The notes beneath the pieces are model-generated. The model made no database searches, had not been told where the DNA came from, and was given only the letters and a program-made list of their open reading frames with translations. Shown one piece after another: positions 27,408 to 35,043 of a stretch of 64,000 nt of DNA. The stretch spans positions 620,001 through 684,000 of the forward strand of contig NZ_BIMF01000002.1 of NCBI RefSeq assembly GCF_004000945.1, in the 5' to 3' direction. Position numbers and translations under genes: made by a program. This DNA is from Paenibacillus lautus NBRC 15380 (lineage in GTDB: Bacteria > Bacillota > Bacilli > Paenibacillales > Paenibacillaceae). The number at the start of each line of letters is the position of its first letter. Within the stretch, counting starts at the first letter, position 1.

Positions 27408-27479
27408 CCCCACAAAGTGGAGCCTACGCTTACGATGCTTATTCCAAATACTTTGCGGGGACCCCAATACAATACCCCA
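27408..27479. repeat. palindromic intergenic repeat, copy 1
   Basis: The unit opens with CCCCACAAAGT and closes its core with ACTTTGCGGGG, so the 11-nt ends are inverted repeats with one mismatch. The core reads GGAGCCTACGC...ATGCTTATTCC, and ACCCCAATACAATACCCC follows. A second copy begins 93 bp away. Inverted ends and small size suggest a REP/MITE-like non-coding element. Confidence 0.8.
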
Positions 27480-27504
27480 AAACAATACCCCAAAACAATA
27501 CCCC
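27470..27504. repeat. 13-bp tandem repeat linking the two palindromic copies
   Basis: CAATACCCCAAAA occurs at 27470-27482 and 27483-27495, and a third partial copy (CAATACCCC) at 27496-27504 runs into the second palindrome. It looks like a slippage expansion of the repeat's edge. Confidence 0.75.
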
Positions 27505-27570
27505 ACAAAGTGGAGCCTACGCTATGATGCTTATTCCAAATGCTTTGCGGGGACCCCAATACAATACCCA
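27501..27570. repeat. palindromic intergenic repeat, copy 2
   Basis: Near-identical to the copy at 27408: one base shorter at CGCTATGATG versus CGCTTACGATG, one substitution (AATGCTTTGCGGGG), and the same ACCCCAATACAATACCC flank. Same orientation as copy 1, so the pair forms a direct repeat of palindromes. Confidence 0.8.
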
Positions 27571-27620
27571 GAACACAATATCATTGGGCTGAAAACTTAT
27601 AAATTCTGTACTCTTGAGAA

Positions 27621-27648
27621 AAGCTTTGCCGGTAACCCGGCAAAGCTT
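27621..27648 (-). terminator. terminator of the two-component/lipoprotein operon
   Basis: AAGCTTTGCCGG and CCGGCAAAGCTT form a perfect 12-bp stem with a 4-nt loop; the minus strand continues TTTTCTC. It overlaps the stop codon of the histidine kinase gene (TAA at 27647-27649). Confidence 0.75.
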
Positions 27649-29101
27649 ATACTGTCGGTCCGGCTACGTCATCCTCACCGTTCTCTAATCCGCCGGCCAT
27701 CGGTATTTTTCCTTCAGGCAGCGGCAGCTTGACGATAACGGATGTTCCGTGCCCGAGCTCGCTTTCCATCTCCATCGTGCCTCCATGGAGTTCAATGAGC
27801 TGCTGTGTAATCGCGAGACCCAGTCCCGTTCCCCCGTTAAGCGGATTAACCTGGAAGAACCGATCCTTTACCCGCCGCAGGTGTTCGTCCGATATGCCAA
27901 TACCGTGATCCTCCACGGTTACGACAACAAACTTGTCTTCCATAGCGAAGGACAGGTTGATTATGCCGTTCTCATGCGAGAATTTAATCGCATTGTCCAC
28001 AATATTCAGAAACACCTGCTTCAACCGGTTGGCATCCCCATAGATAATCGGTTTTTCGTCGGTCTCCAGTTTGATCTGGATGCCCTTCTTCTCAGCCTTG
28101 GTCCACAGATTGAGCATAATCTCTTGCAGAAGCTCCCGTAAATTCACGATACCCTTCACAAGTTTCATCTCATTCTGCTGGAGCTTGGAGAAGTCGAGCA
28201 GCTCTTCAACAAGACCGATCAAGCGATCGGTTTCCTTCGAAATAATCTGCATCCCGATCTTCGTTTCTTCCGGATCATAGCCGCCGGAGTCGAGCGTTTC
28301 ACTCCAGCCCTTAATGCTTGTGAGCGGAGTCCGCAGCTCATGCGAAATGGATGAAACAAAATCATCCTTCACCTGGTTGCTTCGTACAATCTCCTGCGCC
28401 ATGTAGTTCAGGGTTGACGCTAGCTCGCCAAGCTCATATTTATAGTCGCCTTTGATTCTCACGTTAAATTTGCCCTTGGCCATCTGCGCGGATACCGTTG
28501 TAATGTTGTTGAGCGGCTTTACGATGGAGTTGGCCAGCCCAATGCTGAAGGCAAGCACTAGCGCTAACACGGCCCCTCCGATGCTGACGGCAAACAGTGT
28601 GATTTTCATCAGCTTGTCGTTAATGAACTCAAGCGAAGTCACATAGCGAAGAATGTAGGTTTTCTCAAAACCGTTCGAAACAGTTTGGGATACGGCCATA
28701 ACGATCTGCCCCGTACCTTGCTGCTTGCCAATCCAACGGCTCGTATTGCCTGCAAGCGCTTGGGTGACATCACTGGTATTGATGGTCTGTTCTATTTCGA
28801 AGCCGGTAGATGTTGAGAGCACTTGACCCGCCGGATTCAGAATTTGAAGCTCCGTTGTATACAATTCAAAATGGCGAACCATCTCGCTCAGCTGGTTGAC
28901 GTTGTCCGACGAGGTCAGTCGAAAGGGCTGATAGAAATCGTTGGCGGTATTAATATGATTCACAATATGATTGTATACCGTATCGTAATAATACGATCGT
29001 AAAGCGATTAGAAATATGACCTCAATCAGCAGCAAGGCGATGAACACTACCAGGAAGTAGTGCAGCACGATTTGCCGCCGAATGCCTTTTTTGATGATCA
29101 T
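27647..29101 (-). CDS. membrane sensor histidine kinase (HAMP, HisKA, HATPase)
   Basis: The protein has 484 residues from the ATG at 29101. Two membrane helices (about 10-32 and 165-190) enclose an extracellular sensor of about 130 residues. A HAMP domain follows (NSIVKPLNNITTVS), then the H-box FVSSISHELRTPLTSIKGW, and the ATP-binding region with the N-box IVDNAIKFS, G1 VEDHGIGIS and G2 GGTGLGLAI. All catalytic boxes are intact. The start overlaps the response regulator stop by 4 nt (ATGA), so the pair is coupled. The upstream FG-GAP lipoprotein may be its partner; the signal is unknown. Confidence 0.92.
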   Translation of the reverse strand: MIIKKGIRRQIVLHYFLVVFIALLLIEVIFLIALRSYYYDTVYNHIVNHINTANDFYQPFRLTSSDNVNQLSEMVRHFELYTTELQILNPAGQVLSTSTGFEIEQTINTSDVTQALAGNTSRWIGKQQGTGQIVMAVSQTVSNGFEKTYILRYVTSLEFINDKLMKITLFAVSIGGAVLALVLAFSIGLANSIVKPLNNITTVSAQMAKGKFNVRIKGDYKYELGELASTLNYMAQEIVRSNQVKDDFVSSISHELRTPLTSIKGWSETLDSGGYDPEETKIGMQIISKETDRLIGLVEELLDFSKLQQNEMKLVKGIVNLRELLQEIMLNLWTKAEKKGIQIKLETDEKPIIYGDANRLKQVFLNIVDNAIKFSHENGIINLSFAMEDKFVVVTVEDHGIGISDEHLRRVKDRFFQVNPLNGGTGLGLAITQQLIELHGGTMEMESELGHGTSVIVKLPLPEGKIPMAGGLENGEDDVAGPTV

Positions 29102-29796
29102 TGTCCCTGACCCTTCCATTTATAGCCGTGTCCCCATACCGTCTGGAGGTATTCCGGCTCGGAAGGATTGCCTTCGATTTTTTGGCGCAGTCTCCGAATG
29201 TTCACGTCCACGATTTTGGGGTCACCCATATATTCTTTGCCCCATACGTGATCGAGCAGCACATCACGACTAAGCGGCGTGTTTTCTTTCTCCAGGAAAA
29301 ACTGCACCAGCGAAAATTCAGTAGGCGTCAGCTCCACCGGCTGCCCGTTCTTCTTGAACTGCTTGGAGATCAGATCCAGCGTAAAGGGACCTGATTGAAA
29401 TGATACCTTGGCGGCTCCCGCACGCTGGACATTCACCCTCCGCAGCAGAGATTGCAGCCTGGCGATTAACTCCGTCGGACTAAACGGTTTGCTTACGTGG
29501 TCGTCGGCTCCGACGGAGAGGGCATACACTTTATCCTGCTCCTGAACTTTTGCCGTCAGAAAAATAATGCCGATCCGCTCGTTCGTTTCCCGAATTCTGC
29601 GGCATACTTCAAATCCGTCAATCCCCGGTACCATAACATCAAGCAAAGCGATATCGATATCTGGCGTCGTTTGCAGCATACGAAGGGCTTCGTTGCCGTC
29701 CCCAGTCTCCAGAACTTCAAAGCCGTTTCGTTTCAGATTAATTACAATAAAACTGCGGATAGATTCTTCATCTTCTAATATGAGCACTTTACTCAA
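29098..29796 (-). CDS. OmpR-family response regulator
   Basis: This 232-residue regulator has an intact receiver domain: acidic pair in LILEDEES, phosphoacceptor Asp in IALLDVMVPG, the Thr in IIFLTAK and the Lys in HVSKPFSP. The C-terminal winged helix carries ELTPTEFSLVQFFLE and DVNIRRLRQKIE, the recognition helix region. It begins 3 nt after the lipoprotein gene and overlaps the kinase gene by 4 nt. The target genes are not visible; autoregulation of the operon is likely but unproven. Confidence 0.93.
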   Translation of the reverse strand: MSKVLILEDEESIRSFIVINLKRNGFEVLETGDGNEALRMLQTTPDIDIALLDVMVPGIDGFEVCRRIRETNERIGIIFLTAKVQEQDKVYALSVGADDHVSKPFSPTELIARLQSLLRRVNVQRAGAAKVSFQSGPFTLDLISKQFKKNGQPVELTPTEFSLVQFFLEKENTPLSRDVLLDHVWGKEYMGDPKIVDVNIRRLRQKIEGNPSEPEYLQTVWGHGYKWKGQGQ

Positions 29797-29799
29797 GGT

Positions 29800-31134
29800 C
29801 TAGTTCCCCTTTCTTTCGATAGGAGCCACATTATTGCTGTTTGGCTTTTTATCTTTTTTACTCAGTTTCAGATCGCCATGACTTCGGTAAGCAATCACGC
29901 GGTTTTTCTCCTTCACCAAAATCTCCCAATCGGATTCGGCTTTCTCCCACTGGGCCGTCGAAAAGAATTTGATCTCTGCAACGGACTCTCCCGTATCGGT
30001 CATGACAAAGTTTAAATACGCATTTTTGTTGGATTCCGACGTGATGGTAATCTTATTGTACATGTCTGGCGGAAAGTCCAGATAGAAGTGATTGTTCATA
30101 TCGTAGTACCTTTGGAGTACGAATTGAAGCCCTTCTTTTTCATTGCTCTCCCGTACCTCTCCGTCCCACTGGAAGTACGTGGTGAAGAACGGGATCTCAT
30201 CCAGGATAAGCCGATCTTCCCAGCCGCTTGGCCTCATAAGAACACCAAACTCCAAAATACCGTCATCATTCACATCCTCGCTCTCGACAGGCAGCTCCTT
30301 GTAGGTAAGCAGTTCATCCTGGAGGACGTCAATAAACTGGTTTTCCTCCATAATAATGAGCTTGGAATAAGAAGAGCTGGATACAACCGAAGCGTCCAAG
30401 ATGATACCTTCTTTGTCCTTGGCCACTTTACCTGCGACAACATTGTAATAACTTTCGATATTCGGTCCCAGTTCCAGCTTGTTCAGCTCGACAAAGGCGT
30501 CCTCGAATTTGTCATATTGATAGGTGCTGATATACGAGAGCTCTTTCTGCTGAAGATAGACAACCGTAATATCGTTGATCTTATCCCCGTTCATGTCTCC
30601 GATATTAAAGTGTGTATATGGCAAAGCCGGTATTTTTTCGAGCGAATCCCCGGAGAATGAATACACGGCCAGCAGGTTCTGAAGATTCTCTTCGCCGCGG
30701 GAGAATCCGGCTACGATGTCGACCTTGCCGTCATTCGTAAAATCGACAAAATCAAACGACTCCAATACCGTCCCTTCTCCATCGAAATCAAGCTTCTTCA
30801 CCCATGTATCGCCTTGCTGCTGCATAATCATGCCATGGATCTTCACTTCATCGTCCGGCGTCTGATAGAAGACGACCGCTTCCAAAATCCCGTCGTTGTC
30901 CAGGTCATGAATACGGATGGAACTGCTATCCACGTCACTTCGCGGCCGGATAATGGCACCGGCATTCAGCTTTTTCTTCAGAAGCGCAGATTGAATGGCG
31001 CCATTCAGCGTCGCTTTATCCGTCGGTAAATCCGGTCGCTTCATTAAAGACACCGGGTCCTGAATAAACGTGCAGCCGCTTAGGATAAATAGTAACAAGC
31101 CTGCCAAGAGGGCTTGCATCACTCTATATTTCAA
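29800..31134 (-). CDS. FG-GAP/VCBS repeat lipoprotein
   Basis: The 444-residue protein begins with a lipoprotein signal (LLLFILSGC, C21 lipidated), so it is anchored outside the membrane. At least four calcium-loop-like repeats are visible: DLDNDGILEAVVF, DFTNDGKVDIVAG, DMNGDKINDITVV and DVNDDGILEFGVL. These belong to FG-GAP type beta-propeller blades, as in integrin-like proteins. It lies 3 nt upstream of the response regulator gene, so it is co-transcribed with the two-component system and may feed it a signal or report wall state. The function is otherwise unknown. Confidence 0.85.
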   Translation of the reverse strand: MKYRVMQALLAGLLLFILSGCTFIQDPVSLMKRPDLPTDKATLNGAIQSALLKKKLNAGAIIRPRSDVDSSSIRIHDLDNDGILEAVVFYQTPDDEVKIHGMIMQQQGDTWVKKLDFDGEGTVLESFDFVDFTNDGKVDIVAGFSRGEENLQNLLAVYSFSGDSLEKIPALPYTHFNIGDMNGDKINDITVVYLQQKELSYISTYQYDKFEDAFVELNKLELGPNIESYYNVVAGKVAKDKEGIILDASVVSSSSYSKLIIMEENQFIDVLQDELLTYKELPVESEDVNDDGILEFGVLMRPSGWEDRLILDEIPFFTTYFQWDGEVRESNEKEGLQFVLQRYYDMNNHFYLDFPPDMYNKITITSESNKNAYLNFVMTDTGESVAEIKFFSTAQWEKAESDWEILVKEKNRVIAYRSHGDLKLSKKDKKPNSNNVAPIERKGN

Positions 31135-31186
31135 TAAGTATCAACTCATTTCTATACATTCACCTGGCGTCTTTGGTGATCGATAA

Positions 31187-31906
31187 TTACAGTCTTGACT
31201 TCTCGCCATGGGTTAAACGTCTTCCGGTCACATCCACGGCCAGCTCTCCGCCGGATAGACCCATGATCCGGGTGCAATACTTCTCGGCCAGCTCCAAGGG
31301 AATCACGGTAAATACAGTTAAACGTTCTTCCTCGCACAAGGTTTTAAGTGTCTTCAATACATGCTCGGCCGAAGCCGGATCAAGTCCCGTGACCGGCTCG
31401 TCCGCCAAAATTACCTTGGCACCATGAACGAGCGCGCGGGCAATAGCAATCCGCTGCTTCTCGCCGCCGCTTAACTCGCCGGCCTTTCGTTTGGCCTTGT
31501 CCAACAAGCCCAGGTGCTCAATCGTATCCATAGCTCCCATATAATCATCAGACCGGACCATCCCGGTTACCATCCGCCACAGCGGTGTTTGGCTGGATTG
31601 TCCGATCAATACATTCTTAAGCGCCGTTCGATTCACATTCAAGGACGGGTTCTGCTCAAGATAAGCCCATTCCCGGCGAATTCTCCGTTTTCCCGCAGGA
31701 TTCATCATATCTTCGCCATCAATCGTTAATTTGCCGCCGTCCCATTTTTGCTGCATGGATAGACAGCTCATCAACAAGCTTTTCCCGCTTCCGCTCGCAC
31801 CGATCAGACCGATCATTTCCCCGTGCTCCATCTGAAAAGTGATATCCTTTAACACCGGTGTGCGTTCAGGACCCATCGTTTTCTTCAGCCGATCCACTTT
31901 AATCAT
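31187..31906 (-). CDS. ABC transporter ATPase without a partner permease
   Basis: The 239-residue ATPase has Walker A GASGSGKS (about 36-43), a Q-loop (WAYLEQNPSLN), the signature [16 protein letters not shown], Walker B VILADEPVTGLDP, and a modified switch region, FTVIPLELAE, in which the usual His is not evident. It resembles PhnC/LolD-type subunits. No permease or binding protein gene is adjacent; downstream, 52 bp away, is the FG-GAP lipoprotein gene of the two-component operon. The replaced H-loop and missing membrane partner raise the possibility of a regulatory rather than transport role. Confidence 0.85.
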   Translation of the reverse strand: MIKVDRLKKTMGPERTPVLKDITFQMEHGEMIGLIGASGSGKSLLMSCLSMQQKWDGGKLTIDGEDMMNPAGKRRIRREWAYLEQNPSLNVNRTALKNVLIGQSSQTPLWRMVTGMVRSDDYMGAMDTIEHLGLLDKAKRKAGELSGGEKQRIAIARALVHGAKVILADEPVTGLDPASAEHVLKTLKTLCEEERLTVFTVIPLELAEKYCTRIMGLSGGELAVDVTGRRLTHGEKSRL

Positions 31907-31989
31907 GTTATCGTCTCTCCCGTCAAGTGCATATTCCTACTCTCTAGTTTAGAAGAAAGCGAAAGCAATTGCCATGAGAACACACATTC

Positions 31990-33171
31990 CTATTTTTGTG
32001 TTGATGCTGTTGTGACTTTAAACCATAATCCCGTACACGCAAACAGAATATACAATCCACCAAGCAGAACGAAGATCCCTCCGTTCCACCCCGTTTCCAT
32101 GATAGCGCCCCCCGCATTCGGACCTGCTATGCTGCCCGCATTAAAATGGAAGGAAGCCACGACGTTGGCCGCCGGCAGCAGCACTCTGGGAAGGATATCC
32201 GCCGCATAAGCCAAACCGAGGGAGAAGAAGGAACCGACCAGGCCGCCGGCCAGCGTTAGTAATATTAAGGTTGCCCAGAAATTCGTTCCTGCTGCAGGAA
32301 TGAGCAAGAAACAGCACCCGCCCACAACACCGGCGATTGTCAGCACCCGTTTGCGTCCGAATTTATCACTCCAAATGCCGAGGGGAAGCTGCAGCACCAG
32401 ACCGCCGATGCCAACAAAAGGAAGGAGTGCCGAAATTTCGCCCAATGTAAACCCGCTTCTTAACCCGTAGACCGGGAAGTTGCTGTTAATGCCTGCTTCC
32501 ATATATCCGTAGAGGAACGCTGGAATCAAGGCAAACCAGGCTAGGCGGTAGCTTTTGAGATAGCGTCCAGCCGGCTGCTGCTCCCCATTCTCGTTTTTTT
32601 CCGGCTTCAAGTTCGGAAGTTTGAAGAGCACGATCAACAGAATGAACAAGAACAGCACCGCCAGAATGATAAACGGTACCGCCTCGCCATACTTTAACAG
32701 CGGAATGCCCAGCGGCCCTATACTGAATCCCAAACCGTAGGACATGCCGTAAAAGGATATGCTTCGCCCCCGGTTCTTAACCGTTGACATCATCAGCACC
32801 CATAGCTGTGCCGCATAATGAAGTGCGCTGTCGCCAATACCCACGAGCACGCGCAGTACAAACCAGACGGCCACGCTCGGAATCAACGGAAAAGCGACCA
32901 GCGACAGCATTACCAGCACAAGTCCCGAAATGATCAGTTTTTTGAAACCGACCCACCCGAGAAGTCTTTCCGCAACGAGCGTCATGGCAAACGAGCCTAC
33001 ATATAGCGCCGCCGCGTTCAATCCGTTCATGGAGGATGAGATGCCCATCCGTTCCAAAAAAATAGCCAGAACCGGTAATAACAGTCCCTGACTTAAACCT
33101 GCCGCAACCACGACGGCAATTAAAATGAAATAATGAGTTCTCCCCTGACGGGGGGTTACAGCTTCTGTCAC
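31990..33171 (-). CDS. MFS transporter (drug/metabolite efflux type)
   Basis: This 393-residue protein has about twelve hydrophobic helices in two halves, with a charged middle loop (LPNLKPEKNENGEQQP). The motif GIWSDKFGRKRVLTI between helices 8 and 9 is the repeated form of the MFS signature. The start is GTG at 33171 with GAGGAGG 11 nt upstream. It is divergent from an ArsR-like regulator gene and the two promoters overlap, which suggests that the regulator controls it. The substrate cannot be inferred. Confidence 0.9.
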   Translation of the reverse strand: MTEAVTPRQGRTHYFILIAVVVAAGLSQGLLLPVLAIFLERMGISSSMNGLNAAALYVGSFAMTLVAERLLGWVGFKKLIISGLVLVMLSLVAFPLIPSVAVWFVLRVLVGIGDSALHYAAQLWVLMMSTVKNRGRSISFYGMSYGLGFSIGPLGIPLLKYGEAVPFIILAVLFLFILLIVLFKLPNLKPEKNENGEQQPAGRYLKSYRLAWFALIPAFLYGYMEAGINSNFPVYGLRSGFTLGEISALLPFVGIGGLVLQLPLGIWSDKFGRKRVLTIAGVVGGCCFLLIPAAGTNFWATLILLTLAGGLVGSFFSLGLAYAADILPRVLLPAANVVASFHFNAGSIAGPNAGGAIMETGWNGGIFVLLGGLYILFACTGLWFKVTTASTQK

Positions 33172-33228
33172 TGAAATATAGTCCTCCTCTAATGTGAAAA
33201 AACGATGAATTTAAACAGTCAAATGAAC

Positions 33229-33257
33229 ATTATAGTGGACAAGCCCAATCCATACAA
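33229..33257 (-). promoter_or_regulatory. sigma-A promoter of the MFS gene
   Basis: Minus strand: TTGTAT, 17-nt spacer, TATAAT. It overlaps the oppositely directed promoter of the regulator gene. Confidence 0.7.
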
Positions 33258-33265
33258 GCCATAAT
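33236..33265 (+). promoter_or_regulatory. sigma-A promoter of the ArsR-like regulator gene
   Basis: Plus strand: TGGACA, 18-nt spacer, CATAAT, one mismatch in each hexamer. It shares most of its length with the MFS promoter, so RNA polymerase can occupy only one at a time. Confidence 0.6.
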
Positions 33266-33300
33266 AATAACAATGCCATCAATTGGGAGGGTATCCGTTA

Positions 33301-34218
33301 ATGAAATATAAAGTTAGTATCGATGTCTCTATGGTGTACGAGCTGCTGGGCAGCTTCATGATATATGCAACAAGGAAATGGACCGATAATCTGGATATCG
33401 GAAAACAGCTGATAACGGAGATGGACGAGCGTTTACCTCAGCCTGTTCGTGTCCAGTTCAGTCGAGCCCGTTCATGGCCACTCGGAGATTATGATGTGTT
33501 ATACGCTTTGATCATGCTTCGGGGAGAACACCTTGAAATCCCGGATTTTCTGAATTGGATCGAATCTTCCGCCGTGGAAGAGCTGCATGACCTGCTTCAG
33601 CCTCACTTGCCGTCCCTCTCACTGGATGAAACATCTAGAATTCGAGAAAACTATACACCGCTGATGAAGCTTTGGCACGAGCACTACTTCTCAGAAGTGG
33701 AGCCTGACCTGTACCAGCTTCTGGAAGAAGATGCCGAAGAGAAACGAATGCTCCTTCCGAAAATGGACGACGAAAACTTGATCGAATATGCCTCAAGCGG
33801 GGTTATACTGGACGACGTGCCTCAGGAGAACGTAGTCTTATTCCCGGGCACGCATTTCCGGCCGATCAATACCTATTGCTTCTATGAGAACGTACTCCTG
33901 CTGCAGTATCCTATTGATATTCCGGAAGAAGAGGAAGATGAGCCGCCCGTCGTTCTCCTCCGTATGACCGAGGCACTCGCGGACCCGGAGCGTCTCCGTC
34001 TCCTGCGATATATTGCAGATGAGCCGAAGGCCGTGTCCGAAATGGCGTCCGAGTTGGGTCAGCCTTATGAGGAATTGATGCACCACTTGATGATATTGAG
34101 GGCGGCAGGCTTGCTGCGCTCCCATCTGAAGTCCGAGAATAACGAAAGATTCAGCCTGCGGCCGGATGGGGCTGCCGAGCTTCAGATGTTCCTGGAGACT
34201 TACATTCGACTTTCATAG
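33301..34218 (+). CDS. ArsR-like winged-helix regulator with an N-terminal effector domain
   Basis: The protein has 305 residues from ATG 33301 (GGGAGGG about 9 nt upstream). The last 80 residues are a winged helix of ArsR type: MTEALADPERLRLLRYIAD, KAVSEMASELGQPYEELMHHLMILRAAGLL. The first 200 residues, with a run of acidic residues near 195-220 (PEEEEDEPP), match the N-terminal domain seen in 'DUF5937'-like ArsR regulators and probably sense a ligand or partner. No metal-binding CxC motif is present. It is divergent from the MFS gene and followed 16 nt later by a HAD phosphatase gene. Confidence 0.82.
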   Translation: MKYKVSIDVSMVYELLGSFMIYATRKWTDNLDIGKQLITEMDERLPQPVRVQFSRARSWPLGDYDVLYALIMLRGEHLEIPDFLNWIESSAVEELHDLLQPHLPSLSLDETSRIRENYTPLMKLWHEHYFSEVEPDLYQLLEEDAEEKRMLLPKMDDENLIEYASSGVILDDVPQENVVLFPGTHFRPINTYCFYENVLLLQYPIDIPEEEEDEPPVVLLRMTEALADPERLRLLRYIADEPKAVSEMASELGQPYEELMHHLMILRAAGLLRSHLKSENNERFSLRPDGAAELQMFLETYIRLS

Positions 34219-34234
34219 CAAGAAGGAGTGAACC

Positions 34235-34972
34235 ATGAGTATAACATCGCAGCATATTATCTTCGACATGGATGACACATTAATACATTGCAACAAATAT
34301 TTCAATCTGATCCTCGGTGATTACTTCGAGTGGATGACCGAATGGTTTCAACATGTTGGCTTGACTACTGAAGAAGTCCGGACCAAGCAAATGGAGATCG
34401 ACGTAGCCGGCATCGATAAGCTGGGATTTGCAAGTGCGAACTTTCCCCAGTCCCTTATCGATACGTATCATTATTTCGGCCGCATTCACGGAAGAGAAAG
34501 CTCGCGCAAGGAAGAGGAGCTTCTCTACGAGTTAGGACTCAGTGTGTATGAGCAGGAAATCGAAGCCTACCCCGGCATGGTCGAGACGCTCGAGAAGCTT
34601 CAGGAGGATGGACATTGCCTCCACCTCTATACAGGAGGCGAGACCAGAATTCAGAAACGAAAAATCGAACAGATGAAGCTGGCCGATTACTTCAAAGACC
34701 GTATCTACATTCGCCAGCATAAAAATATTTCGGCATTGGAAGAAATCCTCACGATGGGGACATTCTCCCGTTCCGATACGTGGATGATCGGCAACTCGCT
34801 TCGCACGGATGTCATTCCGGCACTAACGGCTGGCATCAACAGCATCTATATCAAACAACAGCGCGAATGGCAATATAACCTGGTCGAGCTGAAGCAAGAG
34901 CCGCATAATGTGTTATATACCGTTTCGGCGCTGACCGAAGTGCCCGAGGTCATTGAAGAGCATTTGGATTAA
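34235..34972 (+). CDS. HAD family hydrolase
   Basis: The 245-residue phosphatase-type protein shows motif I FDMDDTLIHCN (nucleophile D11, acid/base D13), motif II in LHLYTGGE, a motif III Lys in RKIEQMKLADYF, and motif IV MIGNSLRTDVIPAL. A helical cap follows motif I, so it is a C1-cap HAD of the phosphoglycolate phosphatase/haloacid-like class. It is 16 nt downstream of the ArsR-like gene with AAGGAG before its start, and ends at a good terminator. The substrate is unknown. Confidence 0.88.
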   Translation: MSITSQHIIFDMDDTLIHCNKYFNLILGDYFEWMTEWFQHVGLTTEEVRTKQMEIDVAGIDKLGFASANFPQSLIDTYHYFGRIHGRESSRKEEELLYELGLSVYEQEIEAYPGMVETLEKLQEDGHCLHLYTGGETRIQKRKIEQMKLADYFKDRIYIRQHKNISALEEILTMGTFSRSDTWMIGNSLRTDVIPALTAGINSIYIKQQREWQYNLVELKQEPHNVLYTVSALTEVPEVIEEHLD

Positions 34973-34980
34973 TCAAAATA

Positions 34981-35030
34981 AACCGAGCCGATATCAAGGA
35001 GCAACTCCCTGATGGGCTCGGTTTTTTATT
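34981..35030 (+). terminator. terminator after the HAD hydrolase gene
   Basis: AACCGAGCC and GGCTCGGTT enclose an inner GGAG/CTCC hairpin and run into TTTTTTATTT on the plus strand, 9 nt past the stop. Confidence 0.88.
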
Positions 35031-35043
35031 TAACTGTGCCGTC

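Noticed and set aside
27470..27504. CRISPR-like repeat array
   Set aside because: Only three 13-bp units without spacers; this is a tandem repeat.
27383..27559. Extended N-terminus of the GNAT protein
   Set aside because: The added residues translate the palindromic repeat in duplicate; the GTG at 27382 has the ribosome site.
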